DNA of 64,000 bases. Source: Segatella copri (GTDB lineage: Bacteria > Bacteroidota > Bacteroidia > Bacteroidales > Bacteroidaceae). Within the stretch, counting starts at the first letter, position 1. Each line of letters opens with the position of its first letter. The position numbers and the translations under genes were made by a program. The DNA is taken from positions 1,054,001 to 1,118,000 of the forward strand of contig NZ_JAPDUW010000001.1 in assembly GCF_026015295.1 (NCBI RefSeq), in the 5' to 3' direction. The notes beneath the pieces were generated by a model, which saw only the letters and a program-made list of their open reading frames with translations, was not told the origin of the DNA and searched no databases. Of the stretch, positions 46,036 to 53,721 are shown in pieces.

Positions 46036-46067
46036 AAGCAGGAAGAAACAGTTCTTTCTGCTTTTTT
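46036..46067 (+). terminator. Rho-independent terminator after mcrC
   Basis: AAGCAGGAAGAA pairs with TTCTTTCTGCTT over twelve positions, with one G-T pair and a four-base loop (ACAG). It is followed by a run of Ts (CTTTTTTAT). It lies 21 bp after the mcrC stop. This is a textbook intrinsic terminator and marks the end of the BREX-McrBC transcript. Confidence 0.92.
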
Positions 46068-46078
46068 ATCCAGTAATA

Positions 46079-46130
46079 TGCACTATCTTTTTATAGTGCA
46101 GATAGACTGCACAAGACTTTCATACCTTTG
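46079..46130 (+). promoter_or_regulatory. BREX-type operator and promoter before the acidic small gene (copy 3 of 3)
   Basis: TGCAGATAGACTGCA (46097-46111) is identical to the brxA copy and is again followed by exactly 11 bp and a -7 box, TACCTTTG at 46123-46130. Just upstream is a second inverted repeat, TGCACTAT-N6-ATAGTGCA (46079-46100), which shares its right TGCA with the operator. Predicted transcription starts near 46135, giving a leader of about 28 bases for the gene at 46163. Confidence 0.8.
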
Positions 46131-46162
46131 CATCAGAAATTAAACATTAAATAGGAAAAGGT

Positions 46163-46411
46163 ATGGGACTATTCGATTTTTTATTTTCAAGCGGCGTTTC
46201 AAACAGCCAAAAGAAAGCGCATCGCAACGCTGGTAATAATACAACCTCAGACCATGAAAACTATGCTCGTGGCTATGAAGATGGTTATGACGATTGCTGC
46301 TGCGACCATGATTGTTCTTATGAAGACTATCATGATAGTAGTTATTGTGATCGTGATGAGTATGAAGGCATCGAGAATGATGAGTGCTATGACGATAATT
46401 GCGGTTGGTAG
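46163..46411 (+). CDS. Small, highly acidic Cys/Asp/Tyr-rich protein in the BREX regulon
   Basis: This 82-residue protein starts MGLFDFLFSSGVSNSQKKAH, then becomes strikingly acidic with repeated Asp/Glu/Tyr and seven Cys: YEDGYDDCCCDHDC, DYHDSSYCDRDEYEG, NDECYDDNCGW. The net charge is strongly negative. Two readings are possible: a metal-binding protein, or a DNA mimic as used by some anti-restriction proteins. No family is recognised. Its promoter carries the same operator as brxA, so it is probably expressed with the defence genes. It starts after the BREX terminator and is followed by three secreted-protein genes. Confidence 0.7.
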   Translation: MGLFDFLFSSGVSNSQKKAHRNAGNNTTSDHENYARGYEDGYDDCCCDHDCSYEDYHDSSYCDRDEYEGIENDECYDDNCGW

Positions 46412-46456
46412 TTACCTTCTGAAAATGGATATTCCACATTATTATATTATAAGGTT

Positions 46457-47032
46457 ATGAAGAAAATAGCAATTCTTTTAGCTGCTACTATAGCTTTCGC
46501 CATCAATAGCAATGCGCAAAGTATGCAATCTGGCTATAAAGGCCATGTTGAAGCAGGTTATTCTGTTGGTATTGGTGACTATGACTTTGGTCGTTTTGAG
46601 GTCAACACAACACATGGCTATCAAGTGAATCCTTATATATTCCTTGGTGCTGGTACAGGCTTGCATTTTATGTCATCTTACAAAACAGGTGATATGGAAA
46701 TACCACTTGATGTAAGAGACAGTAAAGTAGATATTCCGGTTTTCGCAAACTTCCGCAGCAATTTCACGAAAGGCAAGATTTCGCCTTTCTTTGACATCAA
46801 AGGAGGAACGTTTGTTACCAATAATGGTGGTCTATACGTGGTGGCTTCATTGGGTGTAAGATATGCTCTGAATAGCAAACAGGGACTTAGCTTATCTGTA
46901 GGATATGCTGCTGAGAAACTTGAATTTGAAACATTTGAACGTTTCAATGGCAGATATGATATGAGTTATACTCGCAAACCTGCGACATATGACAAAGAGT
47001 CAGTTAGCGTCAAACTTGGATTTGATTTTTAA
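46457..47032 (+). CDS. Secreted outer-membrane beta-barrel-like protein
   Basis: This 191-residue protein has a signal peptide (MKKIAILLAATIAFAINSNAQ) and a mature domain with repeating amphipathic beta strands and Gly-rich turns (GHVEAGYSVGIGDYDFGRFE, GVRYALNSKQGLSLSVGY). It ends in a hydrophobic strand with terminal Phe (SVKLGFDF), the signal for outer-membrane barrel insertion. This is the OmpW/OMP_b-brl-type pattern. It follows the acidic gene by 45 bp and may belong to the same transcript. Confidence 0.75.
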   Translation: MKKIAILLAATIAFAINSNAQSMQSGYKGHVEAGYSVGIGDYDFGRFEVNTTHGYQVNPYIFLGAGTGLHFMSSYKTGDMEIPLDVRDSKVDIPVFANFRSNFTKGKISPFFDIKGGTFVTNNGGLYVVASLGVRYALNSKQGLSLSVGYAAEKLEFETFERFNGRYDMSYTRKPATYDKESVSVKLGFDF

Positions 47033-47063
47033 AAGAATAATGTCTATCAAAACAATATAGAAG

Positions 47064-47747
47064 ATGAAAAAGTTTATTTTAGTTACACTTGTTGCATTAT
47101 TTGTATGCAGTGCGGTAGATGCTCAAATTCTGCGAGCAGAAGAGTTGGAAAAGTACGCAAAAGAAAAGTATGGAGAGAAATGGGTTGATGCAGCAACCAA
47201 TCTCGGTACCCAGTTGACATTGGATAAGAATAATGCCATCACCTATACTCAGGTAATCCCTGCTGAAGGCAAGACCAAAGATCAGCTTTATGTGTTGCTT
47301 AACTATTGGTTCACCGCAACTTTCAATGATGCGAACTCCGTCATCAAATTGAATGACAAGGAATTGGGAACCATCATCGCACAGGGTTTTGTAGAGAGTA
47401 TTGCACAACATGCAGGTGGTACTAACGCTTACAACGTTAATTTACGCCCTGTTATCAAATGTGATATAAAGGACAATAAGGTTCGTGTTACCTACACTGT
47501 ACCATTCTATTCTGTCAATGTTGCCGTTGGTGGCGGTTGGATGGGTGCAATGGGAGGCACTATCCCTACCCGTTCTGATCAGAATTGGCCACTGGATAAA
47601 TGTTATCCTTTTGCCAAGAAGGACTCTCACAAGAAGACTTCCTGCAAAGCACTTGTCATGGCTCATGCCTACTCTAATGTTGTAATGGACAAGATTGAGG
47701 AGTGCATCAAGAATGGCTTATCTGGTAATGAAAACGACAATTGGTAA
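47064..47747 (+). CDS. Secreted DUF4468-like protein
   Basis: This 227-residue protein has a signal peptide ending SAVDAQ. It contains a TBP-like fold pattern known in DUF4468 proteins: TYTQVIPAEGKTKDQLYVLLN, LRPVIKCDIKDNKVRVTYTV. Such proteins are common in Bacteroidetes and of unknown function. It is 31 bp after the beta-barrel gene and 21 bp before a lipoprotein gene, so the three look like one unit. Confidence 0.7.
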   Translation: MKKFILVTLVALFVCSAVDAQILRAEELEKYAKEKYGEKWVDAATNLGTQLTLDKNNAITYTQVIPAEGKTKDQLYVLLNYWFTATFNDANSVIKLNDKELGTIIAQGFVESIAQHAGGTNAYNVNLRPVIKCDIKDNKVRVTYTVPFYSVNVAVGGGWMGAMGGTIPTRSDQNWPLDKCYPFAKKDSHKKTSCKALVMAHAYSNVVMDKIEECIKNGLSGNENDNW

Positions 47748-47768
47748 ATTCAAAATAACAAGAACATT

Positions 47769-48167
47769 ATGAAAAAGTATTTATTTTTCCTTCTTACCCT
47801 CGTGGTAGCATCTTTTGCATTCATATCATGCAGCAGTGATGACGATTCAGACAATGGAGACTATGATAAGTCTATGATTGTAGGAACCTGGGAGATGACT
47901 GCAGTAAAGACATCTGAGTCTGGCACTTATGTTGATTGGCCTTTCAGAAAGACTTACGCCACATTCAATGCTGACGGTTCTTATTACGGCTCAGGATATT
48001 TCGGAACTGGTCGTGGAATATGGTCTTTGAAAGGAAACACACTAAACACATATGTTGAGGGTGAACTATTTGCTTCTTATACCATCATTACTGCGACATC
48101 TACAGTTTCAGAGATGAAAATGTCTATAGGTGACGAAGCTATTTGGGTAAAATGCAAGAAGCAATGA
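47769..48167 (+). CDS. Lipocalin-like lipoprotein
   Basis: This 132-residue lipoprotein has the signal MKKYLFFLLTLVVASFAFISC, with the lipidated Cys at residue 21, followed by SSDDDSDNGDYD, a Bacteroidetes-type surface-export-like acidic stretch. The mature part has IVGTWEMTAVKTSESG and ATFNADGSYYGSGYF, the typical start of lipocalin-like (DUF4923/lipocalin_4-type) domains. It converges on the M23 gene with a 13-bp gap. Function is unknown. Confidence 0.75.
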   Translation: MKKYLFFLLTLVVASFAFISCSSDDDSDNGDYDKSMIVGTWEMTAVKTSESGTYVDWPFRKTYATFNADGSYYGSGYFGTGRGIWSLKGNTLNTYVEGELFASYTIITATSTVSEMKMSIGDEAIWVKCKKQ

Positions 48168-48180
48168 TGCTAATCAAGCA

Positions 48181-48792
48181 CTACATTGTAATGCTTTGAA
48201 CATACTTCAGAAGGATGACAGGGTCAAACACCTTGCCATCCTTTTTTGTTGTCAGGTGCAGATGAGGGCCAGTTGACATTCCGGAACTTCCAGATACCCC
48301 AAGCACCTCTCCTGCATTGACGAACATCCCCTTTGAAACCCAGAAAGCAGAAAGATGGCAATAGCTGATGGTATAGGCAGCAGTTCTGACTGTGACATAC
48401 TTGCCTGAGCGATTGTCATGGCCAACGCCAGTCACTTCCCCTGGAAACATGGAAAACACTTTCTCGTAATGAGCTGCCAGATCCACGCCATTGTGCATGA
48501 TAGTCTTGTGCTTCACCGGGTGATTACGCATTCCAAACCTTGAATTGATCTGAATGCTTTTCAACGGAAACGAAGCCCGAAGATAAGGAAGAACATCTTG
48601 GGAAGAATCCGGAGGCAGAGAATCAGCCTTCATCACAGAGTCCACAGAAGCAACATGAGTTGTTTCTTGTGGACTCTTCTTTTTAGATATACTATGCTTC
48701 TTCACATACCCAATCGTATTGAATTGGGCATGTGAAGGAGTCTTTGTAAGCATCATTGTCAGTATCAATATGAGTGTCTTTATTGCTTTCAT
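48181..48792 (-). CDS. Secreted M23 family metallopeptidase
   Basis: This 203-residue exported peptidase has a signal peptide ending PSHAQ and a complete M23 core: SRFGMRNHPV, HNGVDLAAHY (zinc His and Asp), YCHLSAFW and GPHLHLTT (HxH). It cuts peptidoglycan peptide cross-links and is likely a wall-opening enzyme of the element. It is the only gene on this strand here. The -7 box at 48804-48797 lies 5 bp upstream of its ATG, so the mRNA would be nearly leaderless. Confidence 0.88.
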   Translation of the reverse strand: MKAIKTLILILTMMLTKTPSHAQFNTIGYVKKHSISKKKSPQETTHVASVDSVMKADSLPPDSSQDVLPYLRASFPLKSIQINSRFGMRNHPVKHKTIMHNGVDLAAHYEKVFSMFPGEVTGVGHDNRSGKYVTVRTAAYTISYCHLSAFWVSKGMFVNAGEVLGVSGSSGMSTGPHLHLTTKKDGKVFDPVILLKYVQSITM

Positions 48793-48796
48793 GTTG

Positions 48797-48804
48797 CAAA
48801 GGTA
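48797..48804 (-). promoter_or_regulatory. Predicted promoter of the M23 peptidase gene
   Basis: TACCTTTG on the minus strand (48804-48797) fits the TAnnTTTG consensus and ends 4 bp before the start codon. A degenerate -33 candidate (TTTCG) is near 48827. Transcription would begin at or beside the ATG. The -33 match is poor. Confidence 0.45.
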
Positions 48805-48947
48805 ATCAGACTCAGCAAAACAACACGAAAGAAGTTACCTCTTCCCTATTATATCTAACTTTATTTATGTTTATAGTATGATAATTGAAGAATAATCATA
48901 CTACTTTCATAACTATCTATAAAACTTTGATGATACTAACGTACATG

Positions 48948-49028
48948 TTTAACTTCTTCTATATCTACAATGTAACTTTGTTGACGGTTTGGCTTTAAGC
49001 GCAGTCTGAATAAGACCTGTCATAGGTC
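48948..49028 (+). promoter_or_regulatory. Predicted promoter and leader hairpin of the right-hand ICE operon
   Basis: TAACTTTG (48973-48980) fits the -7 consensus, and TTTA at 48948 lies about 21 bp upstream as a near -33 match. The leader of about 77 bases carries a small hairpin GACCT-N5-AGGTC (49014-49028). This would drive the operon that starts at 49064. The rest of the 48793-49063 gap is AT-rich with no gene seen. Confidence 0.6.
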
Positions 49029-49063
49029 AGCCACCAAATAAAAAACAAATAAAACAGAAGCAA

Positions 49064-49816
49064 ATGAATTACAATTTCGATGAGAACGAGATGCCTTATG
49101 GCATCCTTGAACGTTTCGGACTCACCCAGACAATGATTGACGACTTACCCACCGATGTCCTCCAGAACATCTACAATGGCCGCAAGTCGCCAGTCCTGCC
49201 AGTTCATATCACAGCCGATGATGGTGAGGAAGTCAAAGCACGAACCAGATTCAGCCTGGTAAGAACAGCCGAAGGTGGCGTTGATGTACTCTTCTATCCA
49301 CAGCTCGATGAGTTAGACTTGAAACTCTTCAACGAGCAGCAGGAGAAGAACCTTGTTGCAGGAAAGCCTATCGTTGGCCATTTGGAGAGCAACGAGGTTG
49401 GCAAGGAACTCGGCAGTAAGTGTTTCTTCCAGCTTGATCCAGAAAGCAAGCAGGTGCTCAGTGTTCCAACCCCAGTCATCGGCAGAAACATCCAGTATGT
49501 AGCAGACCGCTACCACCTTACTGGCGCAGAGATGCAGAAGTTGCAGAATGGTGACATCCTTACCATCGTAGAGGATGACGAGGAACAATCCATCGGTATC
49601 GACCTCAACTCCAACACCGGCATCCGTTTCGCAGCAGGCAACGAACTTGTCTGGAAGAGAGAAGCCAAGCGTGACTGGGATAAGTTCAACTTTGGCATCT
49701 TCGGCTGTTGGACTATGGATGAAGATGGCAATCTCGACTACATCCCAGAAGAGAACTATACCGAAGAGATGTGGAACGAACAGAAGAAACTGGGTATGCG
49801 CATGATGCAGCGATAA
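49064..49816 (+). CDS. DUF4099 domain protein
   Basis: This 250-residue cytoplasmic protein starts with the DUF4099 pattern: PYGILERFGLTQTMIDDLPT and GRKSPVLPVHITADDG. The C-terminal part has GKPIVGHL and ADRYHLTGAEMQKLQNGDIL, as seen in DUF3945-type proteins. Such proteins are encoded near DNA-processing genes in Bacteroidales conjugative transposons. It is the first gene of the right-hand operon. Biochemical role is unknown. Confidence 0.8.
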   Translation: MNYNFDENEMPYGILERFGLTQTMIDDLPTDVLQNIYNGRKSPVLPVHITADDGEEVKARTRFSLVRTAEGGVDVLFYPQLDELDLKLFNEQQEKNLVAGKPIVGHLESNEVGKELGSKCFFQLDPESKQVLSVPTPVIGRNIQYVADRYHLTGAEMQKLQNGDILTIVEDDEEQSIGIDLNSNTGIRFAAGNELVWKREAKRDWDKFNFGIFGCWTMDEDGNLDYIPEENYTEEMWNEQKKLGMRMMQR

Positions 49817-49847
49817 CCCAAAGTATTAACCCATAAAACAAGATTTC

Positions 49848-50057
49848 ATGGCAAATGTAAAGTACTATCCAGAAGACGTGCTCGTGGAGAAAGTCCAGAG
49901 CGGAGAATATGGCTGGCTTGACTACATCAACCACCACTCCCCTGAATGGCAGGAGGAATACACTGCCTTCTGCAAAGAGAAGGATCTCATTGTCAATGAG
50001 GAATCGGCAGAGGATTTTGTCGATTGGAAGGGCGAGCAGATTGAAGCTGGCGAATAA
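49848..50057 (+). CDS. Small acidic hypothetical protein
   Basis: This 69-residue protein (MANVKYYPEDVLVEKVQSGE) has no signal peptide and no family that I recognise. It is acidic, likely helical, and is placed 31 bp after the DUF4099 gene and 35 bp before the next, so it is part of the operon. Its support is good spacing and a clean start codon. Confidence 0.6.
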   Translation: MANVKYYPEDVLVEKVQSGEYGWLDYINHHSPEWQEEYTAFCKEKDLIVNEESAEDFVDWKGEQIEAGE

Positions 50058-50092
50058 TCACACAGTACAGAATCAATAAACAGCATTAGAAT

Positions 50093-51730
50093 ATGTCAAT
50101 CAGATCAAATGCATTACCAGTAGGCAGAGACCTGGCACCAGAGCTTCAGGAGATTCTCAGAAAGAATGGTATGCAAGCACATATCATCAGACAAGGAGAA
50201 GGTTATCAATTGGCCGTTCAAGGTCACGATTCCCCTCTGCTGACCTACGCCATCACCACACAACAGCACAGAGCCTTGGTTGACTGGGGAGCAAACTCAG
50301 CCAACAAGCAAGCCTACAACACCGTGGCAGAACTCGTGAAGAATGATTTCTACATGCCTCGTGACTTCGTTCATGCCAGAAATGCCAATGGCCGTGTTGC
50401 CATGGGACTCCACGGCTACCGCATAGGCGTTGGCGAATACGGCAGACTTCCCTGGAACAAACGACATGCCCACATGATGATGGATCCATATCACGGAAGA
50501 TTCCTTGGTTGGACTCCACGATGCCAGGAAGGATTCCACATGCGCAGAGTTGGAGGAGCCATGTTCATGCAGGGTGCTCCAATCGTACCAGAACGTCCTG
50601 ACGGCAGAATGAAGCCGGGCGAGTTGCAAAATGGCGGTTATGGCTTCTATTATAAAGGTGGTCAGCAAAACATGGTACAGCAACCTTCGCAGGATGTGTT
50701 GGCAGACCTGCAATCAGTCATTACCCCTGTAGTGGTTCGTTCACGTCCCCAGGAACCTGCCAAGCCATACAAAGAACTCATCACCTCCAAGGTCTATTTC
50801 TGCAATGACAAATGGCAGGAGTGTCTTTCGTCTCATGGCATTATCGTAGATGCAGCCAACAAGACCCTGACCATTCAGTCCACTGCTGCCAAGCAGGACT
50901 TTGTCTATGACCTCACAGAGGATGAGGTGAAGAAGTTGACCAACAATTCCATCAAGCAGGTACCAGTCCAAAACCGCATCGACATCATCAACAATGCCAT
51001 CAGAAACGATTTTCAGGACAAACTGACGATGGATATGCTCAATTCCAAAGAGCAGATCAGCTTGAAGCTCAGACCAGAGATTGAGGCAGAACTCAACAAC
51101 CGCCAACAGATGGTGATTGACCAGTCACTCCCATCTAATGGCGACCAGATTACTATTGAGCCAGAAGACCGCAGTGTTGCCCATGTAGATGGCAATAGCC
51201 TGTATGAGCAGAACGAAAGCAAGGGATGGTTCCGTGAAGGCAAGCATGGCAGAGAGGTTCAGGTTGATGACATCAAGGTTGAGCCAGTACGTAATGAGCA
51301 GGGAGAAATCCAGAAGGATGAGAAAGGCAACGCCAAGTTTCGCATGACAGCCGTCATCAACGGAGAGAGCATCAGCCATGAGATTACCCAAAAGCAGTAT
51401 GACAAGTTCATGGCTATCGATGACTACCACCGCATGAAACTCTTCTCCCACATCTTCAAGGAGGTGGATATGAAAACCATCCCTGGAGAAGGCAAAAATA
51501 TCGGGGCTCAGATTGGAGGAGCACTCCTTGCAGGACTTGCCGTGATGAGTGAACTGGGCAGAGACCGTCCAGCACCGGCAGTATTCGTAGAACACCATCA
51601 TGACCATGCCCATGGGCCACATGTATATTTTAAGGGCAGCGTGGATTCACCGCAAGACCTTGCTTCACGAGCCTTCGATGCAGGACTCAATGCAGGAGAA
51701 CACGGTGTAGGCTTAGGTCATGGCAGATAA
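50093..51730 (+). CDS. Unrecognised 545-residue protein with His-rich tail
   Basis: This cytoplasmic protein has an N-terminal region with LGKNGMQAHIIRQGEG-like and YAITTQQHRALVDWGANSA segments. A middle stretch with DUF3945-like character is near residues 385-470 (GKHGREVQVDDIKVEPV, NGESISHEITQKQYDKF). The tail contains a hydrophobic helix (IGAQIGGALLAGLAVMSELG) and then EHHHDHAHGPH, a likely metal-binding run. It lies 35 bp after the small acidic gene and 21 bp before the primase. Function unknown. Confidence 0.65.
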   Translation: MSIRSNALPVGRDLAPELQEILRKNGMQAHIIRQGEGYQLAVQGHDSPLLTYAITTQQHRALVDWGANSANKQAYNTVAELVKNDFYMPRDFVHARNANGRVAMGLHGYRIGVGEYGRLPWNKRHAHMMMDPYHGRFLGWTPRCQEGFHMRRVGGAMFMQGAPIVPERPDGRMKPGELQNGGYGFYYKGGQQNMVQQPSQDVLADLQSVITPVVVRSRPQEPAKPYKELITSKVYFCNDKWQECLSSHGIIVDAANKTLTIQSTAAKQDFVYDLTEDEVKKLTNNSIKQVPVQNRIDIINNAIRNDFQDKLTMDMLNSKEQISLKLRPEIEAELNNRQQMVIDQSLPSNGDQITIEPEDRSVAHVDGNSLYEQNESKGWFREGKHGREVQVDDIKVEPVRNEQGEIQKDEKGNAKFRMTAVINGESISHEITQKQYDKFMAIDDYHRMKLFSHIFKEVDMKTIPGEGKNIGAQIGGALLAGLAVMSELGRDRPAPAVFVEHHHDHAHGPHVYFKGSVDSPQDLASRAFDAGLNAGEHGVGLGHGR

Positions 51731-51751
51731 ACAACAATTCACATTCAAGAG

Positions 51752-53224
51752 ATGACAGACGAACAGACATTTGCAGACTACAGAAGCCGTCTTAACATCA
51801 AGGACGTATTGGAGGACGCAGGCTACACGTTTTACAAGCGTGATGGCTTGCGCTATCCTGCGTATGTACGCCTGGGCAGCGACGGAAAAAGAATCAGTGG
51901 AGACAAGTACATTGTCATGCCCAACAAGAACTGCTGTTTCCAGCCGCCAACCATCAAGCTCTACTCTGTTACCTCCTTCATCTGGGAACATCCAGATCTT
52001 TTCAAGGAGTACAAGTATGGCATGAAGGAATCAGCCCTTGTCCATAAGGTCTGCCAACGCCTGCTTAACATCCCGGTAGAACATCGGAGTCAGGACGTGC
52101 ATAATCCAACTGTCAGCAGCAAGCCATTTGATATCAATGACTACAAGATTGACCGTTTCAATCCCAAAGACTTCGAGTCACAGAAGCCGTTCTACGCCTT
52201 CTTCAAGTCAAGAGGAATTGATTTCGCCACCCGTTGTGCCTTCCATCACAGCTTCTTCCTCGCATCGAAAACAGCAAAAGATGGCAGCACCTATAAGAAT
52301 CTCTCCTTCCCCATGCACATCCCTTGGCAACATGACAAATGTGTAGGCTTAGAGGAAAGAGGCTATCCACGAAAGGACGGTTCTGCCCGAAAAGGCATGG
52401 CTACCGGCACCAACGCCAGCGAAGGATTATGGATGGCAAGTCCCAAGAATACGGCACTCCAGGATGCCCGTATCGTACTTGTCTTTGAAAGCGCATACGA
52501 TGCCATGGCATTTTACCAGCTGCAGATGCGCAAGGAATCAGGATTGGATCAGCGTGGACGGCAGGATCTGAAAGCCGGAGTCTATGTCTCTACTGGAGGT
52601 AACCCAAGCTATGGGCAGATACAGGGATTGTTGAAAGCTGCACCCCAAGCCACCTTCCACCTTGGCTTTGACAAGGATGTGGCAGGAAAGCAGTTTGTGG
52701 CAAACTTCGAGGATATAGCAAGCAAACAGAGTCCTGTAGCTCCAGGAAATGTACCTGCTGAAATGAGGGAGTTCATGGAAAGCTTCGACAAACAGCCGAG
52801 AACCATCAAGGAACTGCTAAGTTTCAATGATGAGAACTACAGCTTACTACCCCAAGAACTCAAACAGCTCTACCTAATTTACGATTCTGCAAAAGAAGAG
52901 GCATTGGAGTATCACTACTCTCCCTTCTTGTGTAAAGAAGACAAGCAGGAAGCTGCTGACAAGATGAATAAAGCTTTCAAGGACTTCAAGGATGCACTGC
53001 TACAGAAGCTCAACCTGCACGAAGACCAAGACCTCGCTCCCGTGAAGATTATACGGGAAGAGCCATCGGAAGGCTACAAGGACTTCAACGATGAGCTACT
53101 TGACAAGAAACAGTTCTCTATGACCGACGTAGTAGAGACCGCATTTGACGAGAACGGTGTGGACTTAACCATTGAACGGCAAGAAGAGAACGAGGAAACC
53201 AAACATCATGGATTTAAACGATAA
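51752..53224 (+). CDS. Toprim-domain primase-like protein (TraP-type)
   Basis: This 490-residue protein opens with a CHC2-like region without the full zinc motif (DVLEDAGYTFYKRDGLRYPA, GDKYIVMPNKNCC). It has a Toprim-type core with LVFESAYDAMAFYQLQ (catalytic Glu near residue 247) and HLGFDKDVAGKQFV (DxD near 307). The tail is charged. Toprim proteins of this shape are the DNA primases (TraP) of Bacteroidales conjugative elements that prime the transferred strand. It is 5 bp upstream of the next gene. Confidence 0.82.
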   Translation: MTDEQTFADYRSRLNIKDVLEDAGYTFYKRDGLRYPAYVRLGSDGKRISGDKYIVMPNKNCCFQPPTIKLYSVTSFIWEHPDLFKEYKYGMKESALVHKVCQRLLNIPVEHRSQDVHNPTVSSKPFDINDYKIDRFNPKDFESQKPFYAFFKSRGIDFATRCAFHHSFFLASKTAKDGSTYKNLSFPMHIPWQHDKCVGLEERGYPRKDGSARKGMATGTNASEGLWMASPKNTALQDARIVLVFESAYDAMAFYQLQMRKESGLDQRGRQDLKAGVYVSTGGNPSYGQIQGLLKAAPQATFHLGFDKDVAGKQFVANFEDIASKQSPVAPGNVPAEMREFMESFDKQPRTIKELLSFNDENYSLLPQELKQLYLIYDSAKEEALEYHYSPFLCKEDKQEAADKMNKAFKDFKDALLQKLNLHEDQDLAPVKIIREEPSEGYKDFNDELLDKKQFSMTDVVETAFDENGVDLTIERQEENEETKHHGFKR

Positions 53225-53229
53225 CGAAT

Positions 53230-53721
53230 ATGGCAGACCCAATCAGACGATACAACATCATCACCCTACGCCCTCATTGGGCGCAGTATATCATCTCGCA
53301 AGGGATGTCGTTCATCATCAGCTGTGCCCTGTTCCTTGTTGCCGGTCATGACAGCATCACCTACAAGATGCCTTTCGTGGTACTTGGAGGTGTGATGACC
53401 TGCATCATGCTCTATAGATGCTTATATCTCTACAAACTAAGATATATCATCACCTCTGAACAGCTCATCATCCAGCATGGAGTACTGACCAGAACCAGTG
53501 ATTACATAGAGCTGTACCGAGTGGTGGATTTCAGCGAGAACCGTGACATCCTGGAACAGTTGTTCGGATTGAAGACAGTATGGATATTCAGCGGAGACCG
53601 CTCCAATCCCAAACTGGACATCTACGGTGTGAAGGAAAGGTTGGACGTGGTGAGAATCATCCGTGAACGTGTAGAATACAACAAAAAGAGAAAAGGCATA
53701 TATGAAATTACCAACAGATAA
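53230..53721 (+). CDS. Bacterial PH-domain membrane protein
   Basis: This 163-residue protein has two adjacent membrane helices (FIISCALFLVAGH and MPFVVLGGVMTCIMLYRCLYL, about residues 28-70). A bPH2-type domain follows: YIITSEQLIIQHGVLTRTSD, IELYRVVDFSENRDILEQLF and GLKTVWIFSGD. Such proteins sit in the inner membrane with the PH domain in the cytoplasm. Its 3' end overlaps the next gene by 20 bp. Role in the element is not known. Confidence 0.8.
   Translation: MADPIRRYNIITLRPHWAQYIISQGMSFIISCALFLVAGHDSITYKMPFVVLGGVMTCIMLYRCLYLYKLRYIITSEQLIIQHGVLTRTSDYIELYRVVDFSENRDILEQLFGLKTVWIFSGDRSNPKLDIYGVKERLDVVRIIRERVEYNKKRKGIYEITNR

Noticed and set aside
46079..46100. Inverted repeat read as the mcrC terminator
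   Set aside because: A much better intrinsic terminator lies at 46036-46067; this repeat lacks a following T-run and overlaps the operator of the next promoter.
48156..48200. Terminator between the convergent lipoprotein and M23 genes
   Set aside because: Only a short AAGCA/TGCTT match was found with poor stem continuity and no T-run.
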